Below are positions 9,187-18,243 of a DNA stretch of 53,589 nucleotides, piece by piece. The first letter of the stretch is position 1; each line of letters starts with the position of its first letter. A model generated the notes under the pieces. It was not told the DNA's origin. It was given only the letters and a program-made list of their open reading frames with translations, and did not search any database. This stretch comes from Bacteroidales bacterium UBA5287 (GTDB lineage Bacteria > Bacteroidota > Bacteroidia > Bacteroidales > Dysgonomonadaceae). Made by a program: the position numbers and the translations under genes. Location: the NCBI GenBank assembly GCA_002411345.1, contig DHSL01000059.1:1-53589 (forward strand). Direction: 5' to 3'.

Positions 9187-10440
9187 TTAATGTCCCCACC
9201 CTGCTTTTAATGCTTCTGGAGAAGAAAACCTTTTATTTTTCTTTTTTCCTTTTCTGAATATCCATGCGTTTATTCCTGAACGAATCCATAAGCACATTGA
9301 AAATGGAATGGTTGCAAGATGTAATTGCTGAGGAATAAAAATCCAACATGCCAGGAAAAATGTTAATGTTGCAAAGTTAATAAAATGATATATATAAACC
9401 ACGTTTTTGAGTGATTTTACCCAAAATAAAGGAACAGCAATGAGTGCGAAAACATTTAGCCAAACAAAGTTCCAATTTGGATTAGTTGCAGGATGAAGCG
9501 AAAAATACATTAAGAAAAAAACAGTCAACCCGCCAAGTCCGGCAATACCGAAAATTATTGTATCAAATATCTTTGGAATACGTGCTTTATTAAACTTTAC
9601 AACTTGTACCATTGAAATTATCAATGTTAATATTAGCATAATCCATCCAAAAATAAAAGGTTTCAACACGTTTCTGAAAATGTTCGATTCAGAACTTGGT
9701 AAATTCTCTTCCAATATCACATTTTGAGACTTCACTAAAGGATATTGCAAAGTATCATTCTTGAAAATAGTAGCATCTTCAAATGAATTCTTAAGGTATG
9801 ATGGTATAAACATCTTTTCACGTACATCTATTATTCTGTCTGCTTCAGTACCAATTAACAGACTGATACCAAATTGAATCCATGGAAAATTTCTCGTACA
9901 TTCATCAACTAAATCTCTGTAACTCTGAGGCTTATCTGTTGGAGTATACCTAACTTCTCCTTTAATATAATTCTCAATAATATCTCTTGGACGGGTAGCA
10001 CAATTGTCGTAAAAATAGTTATAACGATATTCTCTGTTTTCAGGTAAAGCATTCAAATACAATGCATTCCACATTTCTTGTTTTTCAGATTTTGAAAGAT
10101 TTAGTTCTTGTTCTACTACTTCCACTCCCTTATACTTATATTCTGCCAAAAATTCACTGTATGAGGTTATACCTAAAATATAATCTGTTTCTCCCCTTAC
10201 AAAATGATATATAAAATGAGGTTTAGATGAATCAAAAAAACCATAATTGAATACTAAATCTATTTGAGTCGAATCGTCGACAACAAGAATTGCAGTATGT
10301 CCAAAAATAGCATAAACAGCACTTGGCCAAGGATTAGCAGTCAATAGACTAATTTTTGTACTGTCACTTAATTGTGTTTGAGATTGCAATGAAAAAAAAG
10401 ATAGTAAAATAAGCAACAATACGACAAAGGACCTTTTCAT
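9187..10440 (-). CDS. DUF4105 (Lnb N-terminal-like) periplasmic/membrane protein
   Basis: Protein of 417 residues. It has a signal peptide (MKRSFVVLLLILLSFFSLQSQ), then a DUF4105-type domain at about 28-200, then about five hydrophobic segments in the C-terminal half (roughly 255-400) and a basic tail. DUF4105 proteins resemble circularly permuted NlpC/P60 or papain-like enzymes. The expected His (IFGHTAIL, His48) and Cys (FYDNCATRP, Cys147) are both present, in the His-before-Cys order of permuted folds. The substrate is unknown; cleavage or acyl transfer on envelope molecules is possible. A strong Bacteroidota promoter lies directly upstream, and the pseudo-phosphatase gene follows 44 bp later, so they may be cotranscribed. 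Confidence 0.8.
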   Translation of the reverse strand: MKRSFVVLLLILLSFFSLQSQTQLSDSTKISLLTANPWPSAVYAIFGHTAILVVDDSTQIDLVFNYGFFDSSKPHFIYHFVRGETDYILGITSYSEFLAEYKYKGVEVVEQELNLSKSEKQEMWNALYLNALPENREYRYNYFYDNCATRPRDIIENYIKGEVRYTPTDKPQSYRDLVDECTRNFPWIQFGISLLIGTEADRIIDVREKMFIPSYLKNSFEDATIFKNDTLQYPLVKSQNVILEENLPSSESNIFRNVLKPFIFGWIMLILTLIISMVQVVKFNKARIPKIFDTIIFGIAGLGGLTVFFLMYFSLHPATNPNWNFVWLNVFALIAVPLFWVKSLKNVVYIYHFINFATLTFFLACWIFIPQQLHLATIPFSMCLWIRSGINAWIFRKGKKKNKRFSSPEALKAGWGH

Positions 10441-10468
10441 TAGTTCAATTAAATAGTTGATTATAGTA

Positions 10469-10500
10469 CAAAATTAATTATAATCAGATAATAAGCCAAA
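10469..10500 (-). promoter_or_regulatory. Promoter of the DUF4105 gene
   Basis: On the minus strand the sequence shows TTTG (10500-10497), a 20-nt spacer and TAATTTTG (10476-10469). This is an exact match to the Bacteroidota pattern TTTG...TAnnTTTG. The ATG at 10440 lies 28 nt past the -7 box, giving a leader of roughly 20 nt. Confidence 0.75.
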
Positions 10501-10540
10501 ACACAGGGTGAGTTTTTTGAATTAAGGAATAAAAACAAGA

Positions 10541-10578
10541 AAAAAAGGTCGACATTTTAGAAGATGTCGACCTTTTTT
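10541..10578 (-). terminator. Bidirectional-type terminator after rpmE2
   Basis: Strong stem GGTCGACAT (10547-10555) with ATGTCGACC (10564-10572), flanked by A-runs on the left and T-runs on the right, so it can end transcripts on both strands. It follows the rpmE2 stop by 24 bp on the minus strand and separates it from the promoter of the DUF4105 gene. Confidence 0.85.
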
Positions 10579-10602
10579 TTTCTTTAAGTCAAAAAATAAC
10601 CA

Positions 10603-10866
10603 TTATTTCGTATTTTTTTTGTTGCGGCTTCCATAACGGTTCATAAATTTATCCACACGTCCGGCTGTGTCTACCAGTTTTGATTTACCTGTATAGAAGG
10701 GATGTGATGCGCTGGTAATTTCAAGCTTTACCAACGGATATGTAACACCGTCAATCTCAATAGTTTCCTTTGCATTGATTGTTGAACGAGAAATAAAAAC
10801 CTCTTCGTTTGACATATCCTTAAAAACTACTGGACGATAATTGGTGGGTTGAATATCCTTTTTCAT
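10603..10866 (-). CDS. rpmE2: 50S ribosomal protein L31 type B
   Basis: Small ribosomal protein of 87 residues beginning MKKDIQPTNYRPVVFKD. The body has the L31 signatures SRSTINAKETIEIDG, EITSASHPFYTGKSKLVDTAGRVDKF and a basic tail. No CxxC zinc motif is present, which marks the zinc-independent type B form. A longer reading frame begins at 10911, but that ATG overlaps the -7 box at 10909-10916, so the start at 10866 is preferred. Type B L31 replaces the zinc form under zinc limitation in some bacteria, whereas in Bacteroidota it is commonly the housekeeping copy. It is monocistronic, with its own promoter and terminator. Confidence 0.95.
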   Translation of the reverse strand: MKKDIQPTNYRPVVFKDMSNEEVFISRSTINAKETIEIDGVTYPLVKLEITSASHPFYTGKSKLVDTAGRVDKFMNRYGSRNKKNTK

Positions 10867-10908
10867 TTTGTTTATTTTTTTTCTAGTTGATTCTAATTTT
10901 TTGGTTTG

Positions 10909-10936
10909 CAAAGATAGAACAATCTATTAAAACAAA
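10909..10936 (-). promoter_or_regulatory. Promoter of rpmE2
   Basis: The minus strand carries TATCTTTG (10916-10909), an exact TAnnTTTG box. A TTTG (10936-10933) lies 16 nt upstream, slightly closer than usual. The position excludes the ATG at 10911 and fixes the L31 start at 10866, with a leader of about 35 nt. Confidence 0.7.
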
Positions 10937-11010
10937 AAAATAAAAGCTCAATATTTTTCTTTTTTACGTTGAAAATAGTGTTATTTGCATTCAAAATTAC
11001 AAAATAATCA

Positions 11011-12249
11011 ATGAAAATAGAAATAATTACCATTGGCGATGAAATATTGATTGGTCAAATTGTTGACACAAATTCAGCATGGATGTCAGCTGAACTTACA
11101 AAGAATGGTTTTGAAGTACTTAAAATTGAATCTGTGGGAGATAATCCAACACAAATAAAAGAAGCTATTAACCTTGGATTCGAGCATGTAGATATTCTAC
11201 TCTTGACTGGTGGAATAGGTCCAACAAATGATGATATTACAAAAAATGTATTATGTGATTATTTTCAATCATCATTGGTCTTTAGTAATGACGTTCTTGC
11301 CAATATTCTTGAGGTTTTTTCAAATCGAAATTTAGAACTGAATGAACTCACGCGTAATCAAGCTTTCGTACCTGAAAAAGCAAAAGTTATTCAAAATAAA
11401 GTAGGTACTGCACCTATTTTATGGTTCAATAAAGACGAAAATAAAGTTTTAGTATCCATGCCTGGGGTTCCTTTTGAAATGAAATGGGTTATGAAAAACG
11501 AGATTATTCCACGCCTGCAAAGTAAGTTTTCATCAGAACAATATTTGCAGAAATCTTTTATGATTGCTGGAATAACAGAATCTAAACTTGCAATTCTATT
11601 AAAGAATTTTGAAGATGAACTTCCCCAAAATTATTCACTTGCTTATCTCCCCTCTTTTGGTATTATTCGTTTACGTCTTTTTACCCGCGGTAGTCAAAAC
11701 CAAGAAGGATTAGAAAAACAAGCAGTTAAATTAAAACAAATTTTGAAAGATCTAATGCTTTCGGATGTTGAACTTACACTTGAGGAATTAATAGGTAAGT
11801 CATTAAATGAGAAATGTTTAACTATCTCAACGGCTGAAAGTTGTACTGGTGGTTTCATCGCTCATAAAATCACACTAATACCTGGTTCTTCTAATTATTA
11901 TAAAGGAAGTATTGTGGCGTATAGTAATCAAATAAAAACAAACATATTATATATCAAAAAAGAGACTATAGATAAATTTGGTGCAGTCAGTCAAGAAGTT
12001 GTAGAAGAAATGGCTAAAGGAGTTTCTGAATTATTCCATACAGATTGCAGTATTGCTGTTTCAGGTATTGCAGGACCTGATGGCGGAACAGATGAAAAAC
12101 CCGTAGGAACTGTTTGGGTTTGTACAAAAATCAAAGATAAAAAGGTCAGCGTACTTTATCACACTGGACGTGCACGAGAAGAAAATATATCAAGAGCTAC
12201 AAATATGGCTTTACTTCAATTCTACAAATTGCTAAAACAATATAATTGA
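11011..12249 (+). CDS. cinA: CinA-family protein (MoaB-like domain plus NMN deamidase domain)
   Basis: Protein of 412 residues, the full two-domain CinA length. Residues 1-170 are a molybdopterin-binding-like (COG1058) domain with ITIGDEILIGQIVDTNS and LLTGGIGPTNDDITKN, linked in this family to ADP-ribose pyrophosphatase activity. Residues about 250-412 are the PncC domain, which deamidates nicotinamide mononucleotide to nicotinate mononucleotide in pyridine-nucleotide salvage. Its signatures AESCTGGFIAHKIT, GSIVAYSNQIK and VSGIAGPDGGTDEKPVGTVW are all there. It is divergent from rpmE2 and shares a roughly 145-bp intergenic region with it. The next reading frame overlaps its stop by 4 bp. Confidence 0.95.
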   Translation: MKIEIITIGDEILIGQIVDTNSAWMSAELTKNGFEVLKIESVGDNPTQIKEAINLGFEHVDILLLTGGIGPTNDDITKNVLCDYFQSSLVFSNDVLANILEVFSNRNLELNELTRNQAFVPEKAKVIQNKVGTAPILWFNKDENKVLVSMPGVPFEMKWVMKNEIIPRLQSKFSSEQYLQKSFMIAGITESKLAILLKNFEDELPQNYSLAYLPSFGIIRLRLFTRGSQNQEGLEKQAVKLKQILKDLMLSDVELTLEELIGKSLNEKCLTISTAESCTGGFIAHKITLIPGSSNYYKGSIVAYSNQIKTNILYIKKETIDKFGAVSQEVVEEMAKGVSELFHTDCSIAVSGIAGPDGGTDEKPVGTVWVCTKIKDKKVSVLYHTGRAREENISRATNMALLQFYKLLKQYN

Positions 12250-12570
12250 TTTTAATTATTTATCTAACAAATAATAACAGCAGTATTACCTTATTGATTG
12301 GCCTTTTAATTGGTGGCATCATAGCTTTTCTAATATTTAAACTTATTAATTTTAATCAATCTGAATCTGAAATACGTACAGAATCACATACTGTGGTCGA
12401 AACTATTAAACGCGTTTTCAAGGTTGTGGTTGCAGAAGATCAATTAAATGATGTTTACAACTATGAGAGTACAAAAAAACTTTTCAAATAAAACTCTAAT
12501 TTCTCATTCACATACCTTTGAACAAATTAATCCTATTCAACTGAATGAAGAAAACGATGCCAAAAACTAA
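12246..12570 (+). pseudogene. Decayed DUF4230-like membrane-anchored gene
   Basis: The 81-residue frame 12246-12491 has no ATG and could start only at a TTG overlapping the cinA stop. It encodes a transmembrane helix (SITLLIGLLIGGIIAFLIF) and then SHTVVETIKRVFKVVVAED, which looks like the start of a DUF4230 domain. Those proteins usually run to about 200 residues, so most of the domain is missing. A run of seven As at 12473-12479 marks a possible slip. In the next frame an open stretch continues as NFSNKTLISHSHTFEQI to a stop at 12568-12570. Missing start, loss of the domain core and frame shift together suggest decay. A functional small membrane peptide is the alternative. Confidence 0.5.
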
Positions 12571-12596
12571 TCGATATTAAAAAAAAATGTTTTAAC

Positions 12597-12627
12597 AAAA
12601 AAAGAGAGAATCTTCCGACTCTCTCTT
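12597..12627 (-). terminator. Terminator of the DUF1080 operon
   Basis: Stem AAGAGAGA (12602-12609) with TCTCTCTT (12620-12627) and a 10-nt loop. On the minus strand it is followed by a run of about seven Ts. It lies 23 bp past the stop of the last gene of the minus-strand sugar operon. Confidence 0.8.
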
Positions 12628-12649
12628 CATTTATGATATAAAAAATCAA

Positions 12650-13381
12650 TCATAAATCTCTTATCCAAATATTACGATAAGCAACCTCAGTTCCATGATC
12701 CTGAAGCATCAAAGGTAAACGTCCATGGGCTTTATATGTTGGAAACCCAATGTAAGGAGTATCACCTTTCAAAGTGAGATTATTTTGAATTAGAATACCA
12801 TTTAAAACAACTGTTATAACTGCAGGTGAAATCAATTTATCATCTGTGCTAAAAACAGGAGCTTTCCAATATATGTCATAAACTTGCCATTCCCCGTTCT
12901 TTGTATAGGCATTTGCCAATGGAGCACTTTGTTTGTAAATGCTGCCAACCATACCATTTACATATGTATGATTGTTATCGCCATCCAAAACTTGCACTTC
13001 ATAGGTCGATTGTAAAAAGATTCCGCTATTACCACGATTTTGCCCATTGAAATTTTTAGGATCGGGAGATTTAAATTCAATATGTAACTGACAGTCTCCA
13101 AAAAACTCTTTCGTATAAACGGGACCAGATCCTGGAGCTATAATCATTTCACCATTGGCTACTTTCCATTGGACAGGTTTTTTATCTTTAGTTTCCCATT
13201 TTGATGCATCTTTTCCGTCAAAAAGGATTACTGCATCCGAAGGAGGTTGACCAATAGTTTTACCGGGGGTTACTCTGGGTGGTTCTGGTTTATACCATTC
13301 GGTTTCACGAGGATCTTTATCTGCAAAAATAAGTGCTATTGCAAAAACAGATAGGAGTATTGACAAAATTTTCTTTTTCAT
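12650..13381 (-). CDS. Secreted DUF1080 (3-keto-disaccharide hydrolase family) protein
   Basis: Protein of 243 residues with a signal peptide (MKKKILSILLSVFAIALIFA) and one DUF1080 domain (Pfam PF06439, concanavalin-like jelly roll) at about 45-243. Typical elements are AVILFDGKDASKWETKD, the middle NSGIFLQSTYEVQVLD and the end GTEVAYRNIWIRDL. Members of this family act on 3-keto-glycosides in sugar degradation. The gene is the last of three same-strand genes, 43 bp after a protein with two more copies of the domain. It lacks the HEAT region. Which of the three DUF1080 domains is catalytic cannot be read from sequence; they may differ in substrate or in binding role. Confidence 0.85.
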   Translation of the reverse strand: MKKKILSILLSVFAIALIFADKDPRETEWYKPEPPRVTPGKTIGQPPSDAVILFDGKDASKWETKDKKPVQWKVANGEMIIAPGSGPVYTKEFFGDCQLHIEFKSPDPKNFNGQNRGNSGIFLQSTYEVQVLDGDNNHTYVNGMVGSIYKQSAPLANAYTKNGEWQVYDIYWKAPVFSTDDKLISPAVITVVLNGILIQNNLTLKGDTPYIGFPTYKAHGRLPLMLQDHGTEVAYRNIWIRDL

Positions 13382-13424
13382 TTAAAAATCTATTTGATGT
13401 TTTTTTATAAAATGATTACTCTAT

Positions 13425-16400
13425 TTATTTTAGTCCCTTAATCCTGATATTTCTGAATTTCACAATTGAACCGTGTCCAAGAAAACCAATATGGCCGGTT
13501 TTATTGAACAAACCGGGATGTTCACGACCGTCGGCTGTTCCATTTTTAGCTGCTTCGCGAATATTGCCTTCAAGAATTGTTTCACCATTCAGCGTGACTT
13601 TAATATTATCACCATTTGCTATTACTTCTTGATAATTCCATTCACCTGTTGGTTTTAAGAAACCTCTTTTAGCAGGAATAACACCATAAACTGATCCATG
13701 GTACTGATATACTTGCAAATCTTTATAAATAGGTGATTCATTATCAAGAATTTGAAGCTCCATTCCCTGATATGCTGCATCGCCTTCCATAGGTGTGCGT
13801 ATTCCTAAACCATTATTGGCTCCTGGAGTCAACTGAAATTCAAAACGAAATACAAAATTGTCATACTGATCTTTAGTATATAAATTTCCTCCAAAATTCT
13901 GACTTGGATAAATCACAATATTGCCATCTTCTAAAACATAGTCTTTAGTATTTCCTGTCCAACTATGCATATTAGTTCCATCAAACAAAACTTTAAATCC
14001 TTCTTTTTCTTCTGCATCAGATAATTTGAAGGGTTCTGCTTTTTTAATCTCTTTAATAAAAAGATTACGATAGGCTACTTTACTGCCGTGCGCTTGTAAC
14101 TCAATCTGTTCAACTGGGAATATTGGCTGACTTCTGTCCCAATAGTTTTCAAGAATAACATTGTCTGTCACTAATTCACCATTCAACCAAACTGATACTC
14201 TATCTCCAACCATCTTTATTTTAAAAGTGTTCCACTCTCCTACTTTTTGATCAGCTACTTTTAACGGTTTACTCGGATTTGACTGATTATTATATAATCC
14301 ACCTGATCCCACTTGAGCACCAACATTTACACGTGCTGTGTCCCAAATCTGAACTTGAGGGGTTCCACGTAAATAAATTCCGGCATCTGGCTCTGGTCCG
14401 GAATAAAGTTTCCAATCGACAAGCATTTCAAAATCACCGTATTGCTTATCAGTACATAAATTATCAAATCCTTTTCCTGTGAAAATAATGTTGCCATCTT
14501 CTACAATCCAATCAATGGCTGCTTGTTTATCGGCTTTTACTTGAGCAGCAGCTAAATCTTTCTTGCTCATTTTTGACCTTTTAATTGGATTTTCTACTAA
14601 TCCTTTCCAACCATCAAGGTTTTTACCATTGAACATAGATACATAGCCTCCATCTTTTGAATTTTCATTCAAATATTTAGTAATTGATTGACGCTGATAA
14701 TCAGCATCTGGATTATTCAATGTTTTGCTAACTTTTTCAAGAATTTCGGTCGTTTCTTTACCGGCAAAATCAGGATTATTGATTGCTAAATTCATGGCAG
14801 CTTGAGCAGCTGATTCACTTAAAGTTGGCTGATTCATAAATGGGGCGACAAACAATAACGATTGATACATTCCTGTAGCGCCTAACAAACTGATGATATT
14901 ATTTTTTTGTTGATCTGTTTCAGCAAAACCCATGACTTCTTGAAGATAAAGACTTTTAACAGCACCTGTTACATTGGATTTCTTAATTAAAGCAACAACA
15001 GCATCTACTGATTTACTTTTCTCTTCTTTACTTGTGCTGTTTCTAAGAATATCCAATAATGAATAAATAACATTAAATGATTTCCATGATGCAAGTGCAT
15101 CAAAAGCTGCCGATTTATTTTGACCGGTACTAGTGGCATAAGCTTTTGTTAAAACATTCATGGCTTCTTGTGAACCGGTATTCGCAAGTGCTTCGTAGTA
15201 AAGATATTTATTTGATGATTTATTCATTCTTTCTGTAATCTGCTTCAGTTGATCATCTGCTGAAAGAAATGACAATGCTTTATTAAGAGCCTTTTGCATT
15301 GAAGGAATATATGCTTTATCGGACTGTTCTAACAAAGTGAATAGGTCTGAAAGATTTTTGCTGCTTACAACAGAAGAAAGCGTTTTAGCAGCTTCGTCCT
15401 TAACCGACTTGTTGTCAGTAAATAGCTGGTTATAAACCAAATTATACTGACTTTCCATCTGACGATTTGCAATAAGTTGCAATATGGCTATCTTACCTGC
15501 ATCACTACTACTTTCAAAAACAGATGCCAATGTGTAAGAAATATCACCATTATAACTTGATAGGGCTCCTTTTGCAAGATCAACAGTTTTGTTATCACTA
15601 CTTTTTAATAAACCGGCTAATGCTAACATTGACTCTTCTCCACCTATCATAGACAGCGCAGATATCGCAGCTTTCTGAACCATTAAATCAGATGAGTTCA
15701 GGTAGTTTATAATTGTAGAAACGGCACTGGCGATTTTTTTGTTTCCTAATGAATATAAAATTGCTGCTTGAACAGATGGCGAGGCTTTTGGAGACAATGA
15801 CTTTTGAACTAAATCCATTACTTTATTATTCTTTTCAAAAGAAAATGTATTCAAAAGATTTGTCATAGTAACTGGATCAGCTGTCTTAAGCACATTTTTA
15901 AATAAGTTCATTTTGTTAGTATTCGATAAAGAAAACAACAATTCGTTTGCTGCTAAACTTAAATCAGATTTTTTCTGTTTGGTCGCAACAGATAAAAGGT
16001 TTTTTGCTTCCTTTTCAACTAATTTAGGTTCACTAGTAATTAACTTGCTTAAGAGTGTAATATATGTCTGAGTAGCATTTGACTTTGTATATGAATATCC
16101 TACTTTTTCAGCTGCTTTACGTAAGATTTCTACCGACATTTTAGATCCGGTATTAGCTAATGCGTCATAAATTACTTTTTCTAATACGGGTGAAGTACTT
16201 TTTGATAAAAGACCAAGCAAAACAGGTTCGGCTGAATCATTATTTGTTTGAGAAAGTGCATTCACTAATTGTATTTGAAAAGTTTCATTGGTTGTACTCT
16301 TCAAACCATTCAATAATGCTGAACCGGCTGCATCTGAATTAAACTTCGACAAAGCTTGCGAAGCTGGACCAATAAGTCGTTCATCTTTTAATAAAGTTGA

Positions 16401-16826
16401 TAATACATCAACATTATCATCTCCACCAATCTTTTCAAGTTGACGGATAATAGTGGCTTTTATCTCATTATCATATGATTGTCCCAACGCTTTTTCGTAA
16501 GCATTTGCAGCAACTGAACGTTTTGCATTATCATTTGCTACAAAATTGGTCCAAGCACTGATTGCATAATCAATAGTTTCATTGCTTTTGTTTCCCGGAG
16601 GATTGAACTTCCCAATAAGATTCAATAAACCTTCTTCACCGGTAGAAACCAAGTCTGTCATTAATTGATTATATTGTTTTTGATTGTCTGCAGGCAACTG
16701 AGCTAATACATCTGCAACAATAGTTGATTTTGATCGGCTTTGTGGAGTTTGAGCATTGATGCTAAAAGGAATATAGCTGACAATTAATATCAAACAACAC
16801 AATATATATTTAAAATTCTTTTTCAT
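13425..16826 (-). CDS. HEAT-repeat protein with two C-terminal DUF1080 domains
   Basis: Protein of 1,133 residues with a signal peptide (about 1-26, ending SINAQ). Residues about 35-720 form a long alpha-solenoid of HEAT-like repeats, for example DLMVQKAAISALSMIGGEES and NVDVLSTLLKDERLIGPASQ. They are followed by two DUF1080 domains: about 725-930 (SMFNGKNLDGWKG to HGSKVAYRNLFIKEI) and about 939-1133 (KVLFDGTNMHSWTG to HGSIVKFRNIRIKGL). The first has the DAGIYLRG and the second the NNGLGIRTP centre typical of the family. HEAT solenoids bind proteins, so this may be a scaffold holding two sugar-active or sugar-binding domains in the periplasm. It lies 19 bp after the oxidoreductase gene and is surely cotranscribed with it. 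Confidence 0.85.
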   Translation of the reverse strand: MKKNFKYILCCLILIVSYIPFSINAQTPQSRSKSTIVADVLAQLPADNQKQYNQLMTDLVSTGEEGLLNLIGKFNPPGNKSNETIDYAISAWTNFVANDNAKRSVAANAYEKALGQSYDNEIKATIIRQLEKIGGDDNVDVLSTLLKDERLIGPASQALSKFNSDAAGSALLNGLKSTTNETFQIQLVNALSQTNNDSAEPVLLGLLSKSTSPVLEKVIYDALANTGSKMSVEILRKAAEKVGYSYTKSNATQTYITLLSKLITSEPKLVEKEAKNLLSVATKQKKSDLSLAANELLFSLSNTNKMNLFKNVLKTADPVTMTNLLNTFSFEKNNKVMDLVQKSLSPKASPSVQAAILYSLGNKKIASAVSTIINYLNSSDLMVQKAAISALSMIGGEESMLALAGLLKSSDNKTVDLAKGALSSYNGDISYTLASVFESSSDAGKIAILQLIANRQMESQYNLVYNQLFTDNKSVKDEAAKTLSSVVSSKNLSDLFTLLEQSDKAYIPSMQKALNKALSFLSADDQLKQITERMNKSSNKYLYYEALANTGSQEAMNVLTKAYATSTGQNKSAAFDALASWKSFNVIYSLLDILRNSTSKEEKSKSVDAVVALIKKSNVTGAVKSLYLQEVMGFAETDQQKNNIISLLGATGMYQSLLFVAPFMNQPTLSESAAQAAMNLAINNPDFAGKETTEILEKVSKTLNNPDADYQRQSITKYLNENSKDGGYVSMFNGKNLDGWKGLVENPIKRSKMSKKDLAAAQVKADKQAAIDWIVEDGNIIFTGKGFDNLCTDKQYGDFEMLVDWKLYSGPEPDAGIYLRGTPQVQIWDTARVNVGAQVGSGGLYNNQSNPSKPLKVADQKVGEWNTFKIKMVGDRVSVWLNGELVTDNVILENYWDRSQPIFPVEQIELQAHGSKVAYRNLFIKEIKKAEPFKLSDAEEKEGFKVLFDGTNMHSWTGNTKDYVLEDGNIVIYPSQNFGGNLYTKDQYDNFVFRFEFQLTPGANNGLGIRTPMEGDAAYQGMELQILDNESPIYKDLQVYQYHGSVYGVIPAKRGFLKPTGEWNYQEVIANGDNIKVTLNGETILEGNIREAAKNGTADGREHPGLFNKTGHIGFLGHGSIVKFRNIRIKGLK

Positions 16827-16845
16827 CTTTTCTTGAATTTAACGA

Positions 16846-18099
16846 TTAAATAGTCCAGGGTGAACGATTAGATTGATCAACTAAACGATTTGCTTCTTCG
16901 TCATTAATAAATAACTGTTTAATAGGATCAAAATTAAGCGTACGATTCAATCGTAATGCTACTGCTCCCATATTAACTATTGTAGCAGAATGGTATCCAT
17001 TAATTTCGTTCAGTGCAAATTTCTGACGGTTACGAACACATTCAATAAAATCTGTGTTCTGTTCTATCGGTTCAGGAAATTCAGCTAATTTCTTTTCCCA
17101 GTTTGGAATATCACATACAAAGTTTTTATATACGTTTCCTTTTGGACCGGCAATATATGGAGTATCTGATTTACCGTAATCCCCACCCCATAAAACAATC
17201 TGGCAGCCATCATCATAGGTGTATGTTATTGATCTCCATGTACCTACAGCGTCTGGGTGTTGTTGCGGTGCGTCTACTTCTACTTTAACGGGACTGGTAT
17301 TGTCTTTTCCTAATAGAAATTGAACGGGGTCAATATAATGCTGACCCATATCGCCTAATCCTCCGGCATCGTAATCCCAATATCCACGGAATGTTTGATG
17401 TACTCTATGGGCATTATATGGTTTGTAGGGGGCTGGTCCTAACCAAAAATCATAATCTAGTTCTTTTGGTACAGGCTGAGGCTCTAAATGATTCTTACCT
17501 ACCCAAAAGAATTTCCAGTCAAATCCTGTGTGTTTACTGATAGTGACTTTCAAGGGCCAACCAAGCATGCCGCTGTCAACAAGCTTTTTTAATGGCTTAA
17601 CTTGGGTTCCCAATCCATAAAATGTGTCTTCGAAACGAAACCATGTATTTAAACGGAATATATTTCCATGCTGTTTAATGGCTTCCATAACACGCTTACC
17701 TTCACCTATGGTTCGTGTCATAGGTTTTTCACAAAAAATATCTTTCCCTGCCTTGGCGGCTTCTTCAGCCATTATACCATGCCAATGTGGGGGAGTTGCA
17801 ATATGCACAATGTCAACATCTTTATCTAGTATCAGATCTCGAAAATCATGATATAGATTGATCTTGTCTTTTACCATGGCAGCTGCCTGAGTTAAATGGT
17901 TCTTATCAACGTCGCACATTGCAACAACGCGTGTACCATTATAACCTATATGGCCTCTACCCATACCTCCAACACCAATGATTCCTTTTGTAAGTTCATC
18001 ACTTGGTGCAATCATTCCATTCCCTAATACATTACGGGGAACTATTGTTAGAAGGGAAACCCCTCCCAAAGTTTTCAAAAATTGTCTTCTGGTTGTCAT
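16846..18099 (-). CDS. Tat-exported Gfo/Idh/MocA-family oxidoreductase
   Basis: NAD(P)-dependent sugar oxidoreductase of 417 residues. The N-terminus has a twin-arginine signal (TTRRQFLKTLGGVSLL), so it is folded with cofactor in the cytoplasm and exported. A Rossmann domain follows (GIIGVGGMGRGHIGYN; then the family EKP motif in DIFCEKPMTRT, where Lys is the usual catalytic/cofactor contact). The C-terminal beta-sheet domain contains GGLGDMGQHYIDPVQFLLG. Exported members of this family are known next to DUF1080 proteins, where the oxidoreductase makes or reduces the 3-keto sugar. It is first in the operon and has a good -7 box upstream. The exact sugar is not readable. Confidence 0.9.
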   Translation of the reverse strand: MTTRRQFLKTLGGVSLLTIVPRNVLGNGMIAPSDELTKGIIGVGGMGRGHIGYNGTRVVAMCDVDKNHLTQAAAMVKDKINLYHDFRDLILDKDVDIVHIATPPHWHGIMAEEAAKAGKDIFCEKPMTRTIGEGKRVMEAIKQHGNIFRLNTWFRFEDTFYGLGTQVKPLKKLVDSGMLGWPLKVTISKHTGFDWKFFWVGKNHLEPQPVPKELDYDFWLGPAPYKPYNAHRVHQTFRGYWDYDAGGLGDMGQHYIDPVQFLLGKDNTSPVKVEVDAPQQHPDAVGTWRSITYTYDDGCQIVLWGGDYGKSDTPYIAGPKGNVYKNFVCDIPNWEKKLAEFPEPIEQNTDFIECVRNRQKFALNEINGYHSATIVNMGAVALRLNRTLNFDPIKQLFINDEEANRLVDQSNRSPWTI

Positions 18100-18122
18100 G
18101 AATTAATTGATTTAAATTCGCC

Positions 18123-18130
18123 CAAAAATA
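18123..18130 (-). promoter_or_regulatory. -7 box of the oxidoreductase/DUF1080 operon
   Basis: The minus strand reads TATTTTTG, an exact TAnnTTTG, 23 nt upstream of the ATG at 18099. I find no TTTG at the usual -33 distance, so this is a half match and may need an activator. Confidence 0.5.
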
Positions 18131-18243
18131 GTAAAAATTATTCAAATAACACATAACTTTACACTTAAAACTGTCTGTAAACTAGTTTATTTATTCTTGC
18201 GTTATTTGACATTCAAAAAAAATATTAAATTTTTCATTTTTAT

